The notes below the pieces were generated by a model. The model was not told the DNA's origin. It did not search any database and saw only the letters and a program-made list of their open reading frames with translations. Positions 1-6,389 of a stretch of DNA of 15,660 nt are shown in pieces. The translations under genes were made by a program, and so were the position numbers. Numbering within the stretch: the stretch's first letter is position 1; every line of letters begins with the position of its first letter. Origin of the DNA: Candidatus Omnitrophota bacterium (GTDB taxonomy: Bacteria; Ratteibacteria; UBA8468; B48-G9; JAFGKM01). The stretch lies in assembly GCA_023818785.1 (NCBI GenBank), contig JAMWCO010000017.1, positions 1-15,660 of the forward strand, given 5' to 3'.

Positions 1-679
1 CTCCTATAAGTGGAAACTCTTCTATAACTCTTGAAGTTAAAAAAATTAAAAAATCAGTAATAGTATATTTTTCGCCTTCTTTTTCCTTTATCTCTTTTAT
101 CTTTAAAATTTCATCTACAATAACTTTCCCTTGGAAATAATAATGAGGAATATTTTGTTTACTTTCTGTAAGGCGTTTGGCTATTATCTTTCTTAAAGGA
201 GACAATTTTATAACTTCATATTTTTCCTCTATTTCAGATGTTTTTTCAATATCTTTTTTTGTCTCTACTTTTGATTTTTCAATATATTCAAGAACATCTT
301 TTTTTTCTATTCTTCCATCCGGACCAGAACCCTTTATCTTTGTTATATCAATTTTATATTCCTCTGCCAATCTCTTTGCTACAGGACTTATCTTTATTCT
401 TTCTTCTTTTTCTTCTTTAATTTCAATTGGTTCATCTGGAGTATCTGTCATATAAGCAATGACAGTTGTAACAGGGATTGGCTGGTCACTTGGTTGAATT
501 AATATCTTTTTTAAATAACCTGAATATGGACTCTCAACTTCAAAATTTGTCTTATCACTCATTACTTCAAATAAAATTTCTCCTTTTTCAACTCTATCTC
601 CTTCCTTCTTTCTCCAGTTAACAAGATATCCTTCTTCCATTGTTTCACCAAGTTTAGGCATAATTATTTCTTTTATCAT
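1..679 (-). CDS. Dihydrolipoamide acyltransferase (E2) of a 2-oxoacid dehydrogenase complex, partial
   Basis: This is the E2 core subunit, which carries the acyl group on a swinging lipoyl arm and transfers it to CoA. About 226 residues are visible; the rest lies beyond the left edge. An N-terminal lipoyl domain (about residues 1-78) has the lipoylation motif SDKTNFEVES with Lys43. A linker and a peripheral subunit-binding domain follow (about 96-135, ISPVAKRLAEEY, then KGSGPDGRI). The catalytic acyltransferase domain starts at about residue 158 with LSPLRKIIAKRL. Only one lipoyl domain is present. The start is supported by AAGGAGA (685-691 on the plus strand), 5 nt before the ATG. It lies 15 nt after E1-beta, so the three complex genes are co-transcribed. 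The acyl substrate (pyruvate, acetoin or branched-chain) cannot be settled from this part; the E1 sequences favour acetoin/pyruvate. Confidence 0.93.
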   Translation of the reverse strand, partial: MIKEIIMPKLGETMEEGYLVNWRKKEGDRVEKGEILFEVMSDKTNFEVESPYSGYLKKILIQPSDQPIPVTTVIAYMTDTPDEPIEIKEEKEERIKISPVAKRLAEEYKIDITKIKGSGPDGRIEKKDVLEYIEKSKVETKKDIEKTSEIEEKYEVIKLSPLRKIIAKRLTESKQNIPHYYFQGKVIVDEILKIKEIKEKEGEKYTITDFLIFLTSRVIEEFPLIG

Positions 680-694
680 TTTCTTCTCCTTTTT

Positions 695-1669
695 CTATTT
701 TAACACATCTTTTACTACCTTACAAATTCTTTCTACATCAGGTATAGCAAGTTTTTCAAGAACAGGACTTTTTGGCATTGGAACATCAGCACCTGCAACT
801 CTTATAATTGGAGCATCAAGATAATCAAAAGCATTTTCAATTATCTGCATCCCTATTTCAGCACCTGTCCCTCCTGTTTTACAATCTTCTTCAACTATAA
901 CAACTCTATTTGTTTTTTTTACTGATTTTACAACTGTTTCTATATCCATTGGTAAAAGCGTTCTTAAATCAATAACTTCAACACTTATACCTTCTTTTTC
1001 AAGAATTTTTGCTGCTTCAAGAGAAAATAAAAGCATCCTTGAATATGTTACTATTGTAACATCTTTCCCTTCTTTTTTAATATCAGATACTCCTATTGGA
1101 ACAAGATATTCTTCTTCAGGGACTTCTCCTTTTGTATTGTAAAGCATTTTATGTTCAATAAATACAACAGGATTATCATCTCTAATTGCTGATTTTAAAA
1201 GACCTTTTGCATCATAAGGAGTTGCAGGCATAACTACTTTAATTCCAGGAATATGTATAAGCCAACTTTCTAAACTTTGTGAATGATGTGCTCCAAGAGT
1301 TCTACCTGCTCCTCCTTCTGTTCTTATTACAAGAGGGACTCTACACTTTCCACCAAACATATATCTTATCTTTGCAACCTGATTATTTAACTGGTCCATA
1401 CAGAGTCCAATAAAATCAATATACATAATTTCAGCAACTGGTCTTAATCCAGTTAAAGCAGCACCAAGAGCAGTTCCAATAATACCATTTTCAGAAATTG
1501 GTGTATCTATAACCCTTTCATCTCCATATTTCTGCCAGAGTCCTGCTGTAACACCATAAGCACCTCCATAAATTGCAATATCTTCACCAAATAAAAAAAC
1601 TCTTGGGTCTCTTGCCATTTCTTCATCAAGCGCTTCATTTAATGCCTGTCTATAAGTAATAATTCTCAT
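695..1669 (-). CDS. 2-oxoacid dehydrogenase E1 component, beta subunit (acetoin/pyruvate type)
   Basis: Beta chain of the thiamine-diphosphate-dependent E1 heterotetramer, which decarboxylates the 2-oxo substrate or cleaves acetoin. It is 324 residues, the usual length for AcoB/PdhB-type chains. Family landmarks are FLFGED near residue 25-30, the conserved glutamate in DTPISE (E60) that acts in cofactor activation, YMFGGK at 103-108, and the HHSQS motif with His128/129. The C-terminal transketolase domain (about 200-324) contains VIVEEDCKTGG. The wording around RYMFGGK and HHSQSLESW resembles acetoin dehydrogenase beta chains, but pyruvate dehydrogenases share it. AAAGGAG lies just upstream of the ATG, in the 12-nt gap after E1-alpha. 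The stop is TAG. Family assignment is firm, substrate is inferred. Confidence 0.95.
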   Translation of the reverse strand: MRIITYRQALNEALDEEMARDPRVFLFGEDIAIYGGAYGVTAGLWQKYGDERVIDTPISENGIIGTALGAALTGLRPVAEIMYIDFIGLCMDQLNNQVAKIRYMFGGKCRVPLVIRTEGGAGRTLGAHHSQSLESWLIHIPGIKVVMPATPYDAKGLLKSAIRDDNPVVFIEHKMLYNTKGEVPEEEYLVPIGVSDIKKEGKDVTIVTYSRMLLFSLEAAKILEKEGISVEVIDLRTLLPMDIETVVKSVKKTNRVVIVEEDCKTGGTGAEIGMQIIENAFDYLDAPIIRVAGADVPMPKSPVLEKLAIPDVERICKVVKDVLK

Positions 1670-1681
1670 CTTAACTCCTTT

Positions 1682-2641
1682 TTAAACATATAAATCAGTA
1701 TAAAGTTCTTCTGGTTCAGGGTAAGGACTTTTGATAGCAAAATCAACTGCCTCTTCTATTTCTTTCTTAACTTCTTCTTCAATCTGATTTATTTCTTCTT
1801 CATTTAAAATTCCCATCTCTTTCATTTTGTTACCAAATATTATTATAGGGTCTCTTTCTCTCCAGAATTTTTCCTCTTCTCTTGTTCTATAAACTCTTGG
1901 GTCGCTTCTACTATGTCCATAATATCTATAAGTATTTGCAACTATAAAACTTGGACCATTACCCTGCCTTGCATAATTTACCCATTTTTCAACAACTTCT
2001 CTAACAGCAAGTACATCCTGACCATCAACATTTTCAGAAGGTATATCAAAAGCGAGCGCTTTTTTTGTTATATCTTTGACTGCATGGGACCTTTCCACTG
2101 ATACACTCATTGCATACTTATTATTTTCACATATATAAATAACTGGTAATTTCCATAAAGATGCCATATTTAAACATTCAAAAAATATTCCATTATTTGT
2201 TGCTCCATCCCCAAAGAAACATAAAACTACCTTATTTTCTTTTTTTAATTTTATAGAGAGCCCAGCACCTGTTGCAATTCCAATTCCACCACCAACTATC
2301 CCATTTGCACCAAGATTTCCTTTTGATAAATCAGCAAGATGTAGTGAACCACCTTTACCTTTACATACACCTGTTTTTTTCCCAAGAATTTCAGCCATAA
2401 GTGCTTTTAAATCACCATCTTTTGCTATTGCATGACCATGTCCTCTATGAGTGCTTGTTATATAATCATCTGGATTTATTACAGAAATTGCTCCTACTGC
2501 AACTGCTTCCATTCCTGCATATAAATGGGAACCACCTTCAGCAATATTTTTTGCAAGGAGTTCCATTATCATATCTTCAAATTGCCTTATCTCCATCATC
2601 TGTTTTAATAATTTAATTGCAAGTTCTTTTGTAATTTCCAT
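1682..2641 (-). CDS. 2-oxoacid dehydrogenase E1 component, alpha subunit (acetoin/pyruvate type)
   Basis: Alpha chain of E1, binding thiamine diphosphate through the motif GDGATNN (residues 144-150) and ending the motif at ENN (172-174). Other landmarks are STHRGHGH (63-70), GKGGSLH (96-101) and YYGHSRSDP (240-248), which corresponds to the phosphorylation-loop region of PDH/BCKDH alpha chains. At 319 residues it has the usual length for AcoA-like proteins and is shorter than branched-chain E1-alpha. The start is supported by GGAGGG (complement at 2647-2652), 5 nt before the ATG and within the 14-nt gap after the upstream dehydrogenase gene. It pairs with the E1-beta and E2 genes downstream. 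An AcoA-type or PDH role is likely; the sequence alone does not fix the substrate. Confidence 0.95.
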   Translation of the reverse strand: MEITKELAIKLLKQMMEIRQFEDMIMELLAKNIAEGGSHLYAGMEAVAVGAISVINPDDYITSTHRGHGHAIAKDGDLKALMAEILGKKTGVCKGKGGSLHLADLSKGNLGANGIVGGGIGIATGAGLSIKLKKENKVVLCFFGDGATNNGIFFECLNMASLWKLPVIYICENNKYAMSVSVERSHAVKDITKKALAFDIPSENVDGQDVLAVREVVEKWVNYARQGNGPSFIVANTYRYYGHSRSDPRVYRTREEEKFWRERDPIIIFGNKMKEMGILNEEEINQIEEEVKKEIEEAVDFAIKSPYPEPEELYTDLYV

Positions 2642-2655
2642 AATTTCCCTCCATT

Positions 2656-3690
2656 TTAAGGTAATATTAATACTTTTAGACCTTTTTTATTTTCAACGAT
2701 TTGATATCCTTCTTTTATTCTTTCAAGAGGAAGTTTATGAGTGATTATTTTCTCTAATTCTATCCTTCCAGAAGATAAAAGTTCAATAGCAATTTTATTG
2801 TGTAAAGGAGTAGAGCCATGTGTTCCTACAACAAAAAATTCTCCATAATGAAGTAAATTGCTATCAAACTGAATATATGGTGATTCCTTAGGAAGTCCAC
2901 CAAAAAAATTAATTGAACCTCTTTTTGCAACAAGTTTCAAAGATAATTCTTGTGCCTGTTTACTTCCAACAGCAACAATAACTCTATCTGCCATGTGTCC
3001 ATCTGTAATTCTTTTTACCTCATCATAAATGTCTTTTTTATTCATATCAATAAGATAACATCCTGTAAATTCTGATTCTTTTATTCTTCCCTCTGAAATA
3101 TCAGCAATAATTATTTTGCCTGCACCATTTATTTTTGCTAATAATGAATGTAAAATCCCAATAGGTCCTGCTCCAATGATTAATACTATGTCTCCTGTTT
3201 CAATTCTACTTAAAATTTGACCATTTATGACACAGGCCAATGGTTCTGCAAGACAAGCAAGTTCAAAAGATAAATTGGCAGGAATTTTATTAACACATCC
3301 ATTTAAAACAGCGATCTCTGGAACAAGCATATACTCAGCAAATCCACCATCATAATGATATCCAATTGCTTTTAAGTTATCACACATAGTTTGTTGCCCT
3401 TTTCTACAATAATAACATTTCCCACAAGGAATAGCAGGAGCAACTGCAACCCTATCTCCTTCTTTGAATTCCTTTATGTTCTTACCAACTTTTTCAACTA
3501 TCCCACTTACTTCATGACCTGTAATCCTTGGGAAAACAATATGTTTGTGTCCATAGTGGAAAACTTTTATATCAGTTCCACATATAGCACAACTTTTAAC
3601 TTTAATCAAAATCTCATTTTCTTTTGGTTCTGGCAATTCAACTTCTTCAATTTCAAGTTTTTCAATCTCTTTTAAAACAGCACCTTTCAT
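2656..3690 (-). CDS. Zinc-dependent medium-chain alcohol/polyol dehydrogenase
   Basis: A 344-residue NAD(P)-dependent medium-chain dehydrogenase of the sorbitol/threonine/butanediol dehydrogenase group. Catalytic-zinc ligands are expected at Cys37 (in CAICGTD), His59-Glu60 (GHE) and Glu149 (AEP). A structural-zinc lobe has four cysteines, 89, 92, 95 and 103. The Rossmann motif GAGPIG is at 173-178. Its ATG lies inside the end of the preceding mtlD-like gene (29-nt overlap) in another frame, with no evident Shine-Dalgarno site, so translational coupling is likely. Next to a mannitol-1-phosphate dehydrogenase and an acetoin/pyruvate dehydrogenase complex, two roles fit: polyol or polyol-phosphate oxidation (sorbitol, galactitol-1-phosphate), or 2,3-butanediol oxidation to acetoin. 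The sequence does not decide between them. Confidence 0.92.
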   Translation of the reverse strand: MKGAVLKEIEKLEIEEVELPEPKENEILIKVKSCAICGTDIKVFHYGHKHIVFPRITGHEVSGIVEKVGKNIKEFKEGDRVAVAPAIPCGKCYYCRKGQQTMCDNLKAIGYHYDGGFAEYMLVPEIAVLNGCVNKIPANLSFELACLAEPLACVINGQILSRIETGDIVLIIGAGPIGILHSLLAKINGAGKIIIADISEGRIKESEFTGCYLIDMNKKDIYDEVKRITDGHMADRVIVAVGSKQAQELSLKLVAKRGSINFFGGLPKESPYIQFDSNLLHYGEFFVVGTHGSTPLHNKIAIELLSSGRIELEKIITHKLPLERIKEGYQIVENKKGLKVLILP

Positions 3691-4852
3691 TTTTTAATTT
3701 ATTATAAATTTTTAAAACTTCAAATATAATTTTTTCTTCTCTTAATCCACATATTTCTTTTAAAACAAAATTAATCCCACTTTTCTTTATAATATCTTGA
3801 AGTTTTAAACTCTCTTCATCTAAGTTTGTATTATAAAATAAAGCACTCCCTAAAACAAAACATATATTTTTAGGAAATATATTATTTTCAAGACAAAGAT
3901 TTATAGCACCTATTATTCTTTCATTTTTACCTATTTTTCTAATTACTTCTCTTCCAACTCTAAAAATTGTATCACAAAGTAGTTTATTGTCAAATCTTTT
4001 ATTAAGGTCTAAAAAATATTCTTCAATTTCTTTTTTATTGAAATTATATTTTTTTATAAGTGCTTTTTTAACTTCATTCTGGACATTTTTTAATAAATTG
4101 AAAATTTCTTTATCTTTGATACATTCCCAGATATAATTATAGTTTTTTAAAAAACCATAATAGGCAAGACATACATGTGATAAATTGTGTCCAAAAAGTT
4201 TAAGTTCTTCATATTTTTTAAGATTTTCAACAGGTAAAAAACCTACTATTTCAGGAATTTTCCCTTTAAAACCATTTTTATCAACAGGAAGAATTTTATA
4301 TGGCTCAACTTTAACAAGTAATGGATTCTGTTTTTTTTCTTCTTCTGTTAATGGAGATGTCATTCTACTTATAACTGTTTCAACAAATCCAACCTTTTCT
4401 TCTAAGTATTCCTTCTCTTTTTCTGATAAAATATCTTTATTTAAGATTGCTTCTTTAAATTTTTTCCCACTTTCAAGCAAATTTTCACATATAATTATAT
4501 TTAAAAATCCTTTATTTTTTTTTGACTTTTCTTTAATCCCCTTTACAATTATTTCCGAAAGTGTAAATAAATTTTTTGCTCCAACAGATGTAAAAATAAT
4601 TTCTGTATCAATAATTTCTTTTATAATTTTCTCTTCATCTTTTTTAATATGGAATCCTATGAAATTACTTATAAATTTTTCAATTTTTTTTTCACCAAGT
4701 AAATATATTGGATAAGATTTTTGTTTATTTAGTAAATATATTAAATTTTCATCAACATCAACAAAAGTAATAAAATAATTAGAATCATAACATATTTCTC
4801 CAATAAATCCTCTTCCTATTTGACCTGCTCCAAAAATGATACTTTTTTTCAT
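3662..4852 (-). CDS. mtlD: Mannitol-1-phosphate 5-dehydrogenase family protein
   Basis: Long-chain polyol dehydrogenase family; MtlD interconverts mannitol-1-phosphate and fructose-6-phosphate with NAD. It is 396 residues against about 382 in E. coli. The N-terminal nucleotide-binding motif is FGAGQIGRGFIG (7-18), nearly identical to the E. coli form. NIIICENL (118-125) and VGFVETVISRM (154-164) also match MtlD landmarks. The family's catalytic Lys-Asn-His signature appears as KLFGHNLSH (Lys218, Asn223, His226). It is first in a minus-strand run leading to the dehydrogenase and the 2-oxoacid dehydrogenase genes. No Shine-Dalgarno sequence precedes the ATG, and a TATAAA box lies 8 nt upstream, suggesting a leaderless mRNA. 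No mannitol PTS gene is present, so the physiological substrate is inferred from the family. Confidence 0.88.
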   Translation of the reverse strand: MKKSIIFGAGQIGRGFIGEICYDSNYFITFVDVDENLIYLLNKQKSYPIYLLGEKKIEKFISNFIGFHIKKDEEKIIKEIIDTEIIFTSVGAKNLFTLSEIIVKGIKEKSKKNKGFLNIIICENLLESGKKFKEAILNKDILSEKEKEYLEEKVGFVETVISRMTSPLTEEEKKQNPLLVKVEPYKILPVDKNGFKGKIPEIVGFLPVENLKKYEELKLFGHNLSHVCLAYYGFLKNYNYIWECIKDKEIFNLLKNVQNEVKKALIKKYNFNKKEIEEYFLDLNKRFDNKLLCDTIFRVGREVIRKIGKNERIIGAINLCLENNIFPKNICFVLGSALFYNTNLDEESLKLQDIIKKSGINFVLKEICGLREEKIIFEVLKIYNKLKNERCCFKRD

Positions 4853-4860
4853 ATATTAAT

Positions 4861-4888
4861 TTTATATCATAAAAAAGAAATTGTATAA
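4861..4888 (-). promoter_or_regulatory. Putative promoter for the mtlD-led operon
   Basis: On the minus strand a weak -35-like TTATAC (plus 4883-4888) and a -10-like TATAAA (plus 4861-4866) are separated by 16 nt. The -10 ends 8 nt before the mtlD ATG, so transcription would begin at or next to the start codon. It overlaps the predicted tRNA promoter on the other strand. The region is very AT-rich, so chance matches are possible. Confidence 0.4.
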
Positions 4889-4895
4889 TTATAAT
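4884..4895 (+). promoter_or_regulatory. Putative -10 region for tRNA-Ala
   Basis: Two tandem TATAAT hexamers (4884-4889 and 4890-4895) lie just before the tRNA 5' end at 4898. The first would start transcription at about the first tRNA base. No good -35 hexamer is visible 16-18 nt upstream. The site is the only recognisable start signal for the tRNA and perhaps for the surE/rpmH run behind it. Confidence 0.4.
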
Positions 4896-4897
4896 AA

Positions 4898-4969
4898 GGG
4901 GCAGTGGCTCAATGGGAGAGCGTCCGCTTCGCATGCGGAAGGTTGCCGGTTCAAATCCGGTCTGCTCCA
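4898..4969 (+). tRNA. tRNA-Ala (anticodon CGC)
   Basis: A complete cloverleaf can be folded by hand. The acceptor stem GGGGCAG (4898-4904) pairs with CTGCTCC (4962-4968), including the G3:U70 wobble that marks alanine tRNAs, followed by discriminator A73. The D stem is GCTC/GAGC. The anticodon stem TCCGC/GCGGA encloses the loop TTCGCAT with anticodon CGC (4930-4932), reading GCG. The T arm GCCGG/CCGGT holds the loop TTCAAAT. The 3' CCA is not encoded: the next bases are CAA. The surE start codon begins only 7 nt downstream. Confidence 0.96.
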
Positions 4970-4976
4970 CAAAAAT

Positions 4977-5744
4977 ATGAAAATACTTTTAACAAATGAT
5001 GATGGAATTTTTTCAAAAGGTTTAATAATACTTGAGAAATATTTAAGAAAAATTGCTCAAGTTTATGTTGTTGTCCCTGAAACAGAAAAGAGTGCAGTAA
5101 GCCATTCAATCAATTTACTAAATCCTATTAGGGTAAGAAAAATAAATATGAATGATTTTTTTTATTATATTGTAAGTGGAACTCCTGTTGATTGTGTAAA
5201 GATAGGAATAAAAGAATTGATAAAAGAAAAAATAGATATGGTTATTTCAGGAATAAATTTAGGACCAAATCTTGGAATGGATATTTTATATTCAGGAACA
5301 GTTTCTGCTGCTTGTGAAGGAGCAATTTTAGGAATTCCTTCTATTTCTATTTCTATCGCTGGTTATAGAAATTTTAATTTTGAATTAAGTGCAAAAATAT
5401 CTTTAAAAATCATTGAGAAGATAAAATCAATTAAATTTCCAAAAGATACTATTTTAAACATAAATATACCAAATAGAAAAATAAATGAAATAAGAGGAAT
5501 AAAAATTACATATCAAAGCGAGAGTAGATTTAATGAAGAATATGAAAAAAGGACTGACCCAAGAGGAAACATTTATTTTTGGCTAAAGGGGAGTTTTAAA
5601 GAAATAAGAAATGAAAAAGAAAGTGATGTAGATGCTGTTAAAAATGGATATGTTTCCATTACTCCATTACAGTTAAATCTAACAAATTATTATTTTTTAA
5701 ATCAAATGAAATTAAAAAAATTTGAAAAAATTAGATTAAAATAG
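4977..5744 (+). CDS. surE: 5'/3'-nucleotidase SurE
   Basis: SurE is a metal-dependent nucleoside-5'(3')-monophosphatase, 255 residues here, the usual size. The N-terminal motif MKILLTNDDG places the metal ligands Asp8 and Asp9. SAVSHS supplies Ser39, and SGINLGPNLG supplies the metal-binding Asn94. YSGTVSAACEG (105-115) is also a family signature. The ATG at 4977 is required because the TNDDG motif follows at once. The frame stays open upstream through the tRNA to a TTG at 4881, but those codons are tRNA sequence. No Shine-Dalgarno site fits in the 7 nt between tRNA and ATG, so translation probably begins on a leaderless message released by tRNA 3' processing, or by another route. Only 30 nt separate it from rpmH. 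Confidence 0.95.
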   Translation: MKILLTNDDGIFSKGLIILEKYLRKIAQVYVVVPETEKSAVSHSINLLNPIRVRKINMNDFFYYIVSGTPVDCVKIGIKELIKEKIDMVISGINLGPNLGMDILYSGTVSAACEGAILGIPSISISIAGYRNFNFELSAKISLKIIEKIKSIKFPKDTILNINIPNRKINEIRGIKITYQSESRFNEEYEKRTDPRGNIYFWLKGSFKEIRNEKESDVDAVKNGYVSITPLQLNLTNYYFLNQMKLKKFEKIRLK

Positions 5745-5750
5745 TAAAAT
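5722..5750 (+). promoter_or_regulatory. Putative promoter for rpmH-rnpA-yidD-yidC
   Basis: TTGAAA (5722-5727) and TAAAAT (5745-5750) are separated by 17 nt. They predict a start near 5757, just before the rpmH Shine-Dalgarno sequence at 5763-5768. It sits in the last codons of surE. It is plausible by position but lies in very AT-rich DNA, so a chance match cannot be excluded. Confidence 0.4.
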
Positions 5751-5774
5751 AAAAATTTAATTAAGGAGTTTAAA

Positions 5775-5909
5775 ATGTCAATAACATTTAGACCTCATAA
5801 ATTAAGAAGGAAAAGAAAGATTGGTTTTCTTGCCAGGATGTCAACAAAAAGTGGGAGAAAAATAATAAATAATAGAAGAAGAAAAGGAAGGAAACATCTT
5901 GCTGGATGA
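5775..5909 (+). CDS. rpmH: 50S ribosomal protein L34
   Basis: A 44-residue, strongly basic protein of the large ribosomal subunit. It matches L34 throughout: an N-terminal FRPHKLRRKRKIGFLARM, then STKSGRKI, ending in RRRKGRKHLAG. The length is normal for the family. AAGGAG at 5763-5768 lies 6 nt before the ATG. The stop codon TGA overlaps the rnpA start (ATGA at 5906-5909). It is the first gene of the conserved rpmH-rnpA-yidD-yidC cluster. Confidence 0.97.
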   Translation: MSITFRPHKLRRKRKIGFLARMSTKSGRKIINNRRRKGRKHLAG

Positions 5910-6190
5910 TTAATAGAAAATTTAAAGAAATTATAAAAGATGGGAAAAAAATTGAAACAGAATATTTTAAATTATATTTTAAAAAAAGAGAAGATTTAAA
6001 AATTGGTTTTATAGTAAACAAAAAAGTAGGGATTCCTGTAAAAAGAAATAAAGTAAAGAGAATTTTAAGAGAAATAGTGAGAAATAACTTTAAAAAAGGT
6101 GATTTTCTATTTATTTTGAAAAGTCAAATTATTGATAAAAATAAAATTGATGGAATTTTTGAAAAAATAAAAAATGAAATTGATAATTAA
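5906..6190 (+). CDS. rnpA: Ribonuclease P protein component
   Basis: Protein subunit of RNase P, which helps the catalytic RNA bind precursor tRNA and remove 5' leaders. It has 94 residues, shorter than the usual 105-125, with a trimmed N-terminus and C-terminus. The defining basic motif is intact: KRNKVKRILREI with Arg47, Asn48, Lys51 and Arg52. The central strand region FKLYFKKRED...IGFIVNKKVG is also recognisable. It overlaps rpmH by 4 nt and yidD by 17 nt, so its translation is probably coupled to both. Position in the cluster strongly supports the assignment. Confidence 0.93.
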   Translation: MINRKFKEIIKDGKKIETEYFKLYFKKREDLKIGFIVNKKVGIPVKRNKVKRILREIVRNNFKKGDFLFILKSQIIDKNKIDGIFEKIKNEIDN

Positions 6191-6389
6191 ATTGGTCAAT
6201 TTATATCAGGTCTTATTTTCTCCTATTTTTGGTAATGTCTGTAGATTTTATCCAAATTGTTCTGAATTTATGATTCAGGCAATAGAAAAAAAAGGATTTA
6301 AAGGAATATTTATAGGTTTTAAAAGAATTTTAAGATGTCATCCATTAAATAAAGGTGGATATGACCCAGTAGAAAAATGGATAAATTAA
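6174..6389 (+). CDS. yidD: Membrane protein insertion efficiency factor YidD
   Basis: YidD is a small membrane-associated protein that assists insertion of inner-membrane proteins together with YidC. It is 71 residues. Family motifs are clear: CRFYPNCSEF (residues 23-32) with Cys23 and Cys29, and RCHPLNKGGYDPV (54-66). An N-terminal hydrophobic/amphipathic stretch (LIIKLVNLYQVLFSPIFG) fits its membrane association. Its ATG lies within the end of rnpA, and its end overlaps the yidC start, consistent with tight co-translation. Confidence 0.95.
   Translation: MKLIIKLVNLYQVLFSPIFGNVCRFYPNCSEFMIQAIEKKGFKGIFIGFKRILRCHPLNKGGYDPVEKWIN

Noticed and set aside
177..455. 92-codon open frame antisense to E2
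   Set aside because: Low-complexity Phe/Ser/Ile translation on the strand opposite a recognised E2; a shadow frame.
4185..4715. 176-codon open frame on the plus strand inside mtlD
   Set aside because: It is antisense to a clearly conserved dehydrogenase, is rich in Ser/Phe/Ile from the AT-rich complement, and has no motif or ribosome-binding site.
4881..4976. In-frame N-terminal extension of SurE through a TTG at 4881
   Set aside because: These codons are the tRNA-Ala gene. SurE proteins begin with the strand leading to TNDDG, which starts at 4977, and nothing conserved lies upstream.
5745..5774. Replication origin next to rpmH
   Set aside because: The gap is only 30 nt, with no DnaA-box cluster and no dnaA gene in the window.
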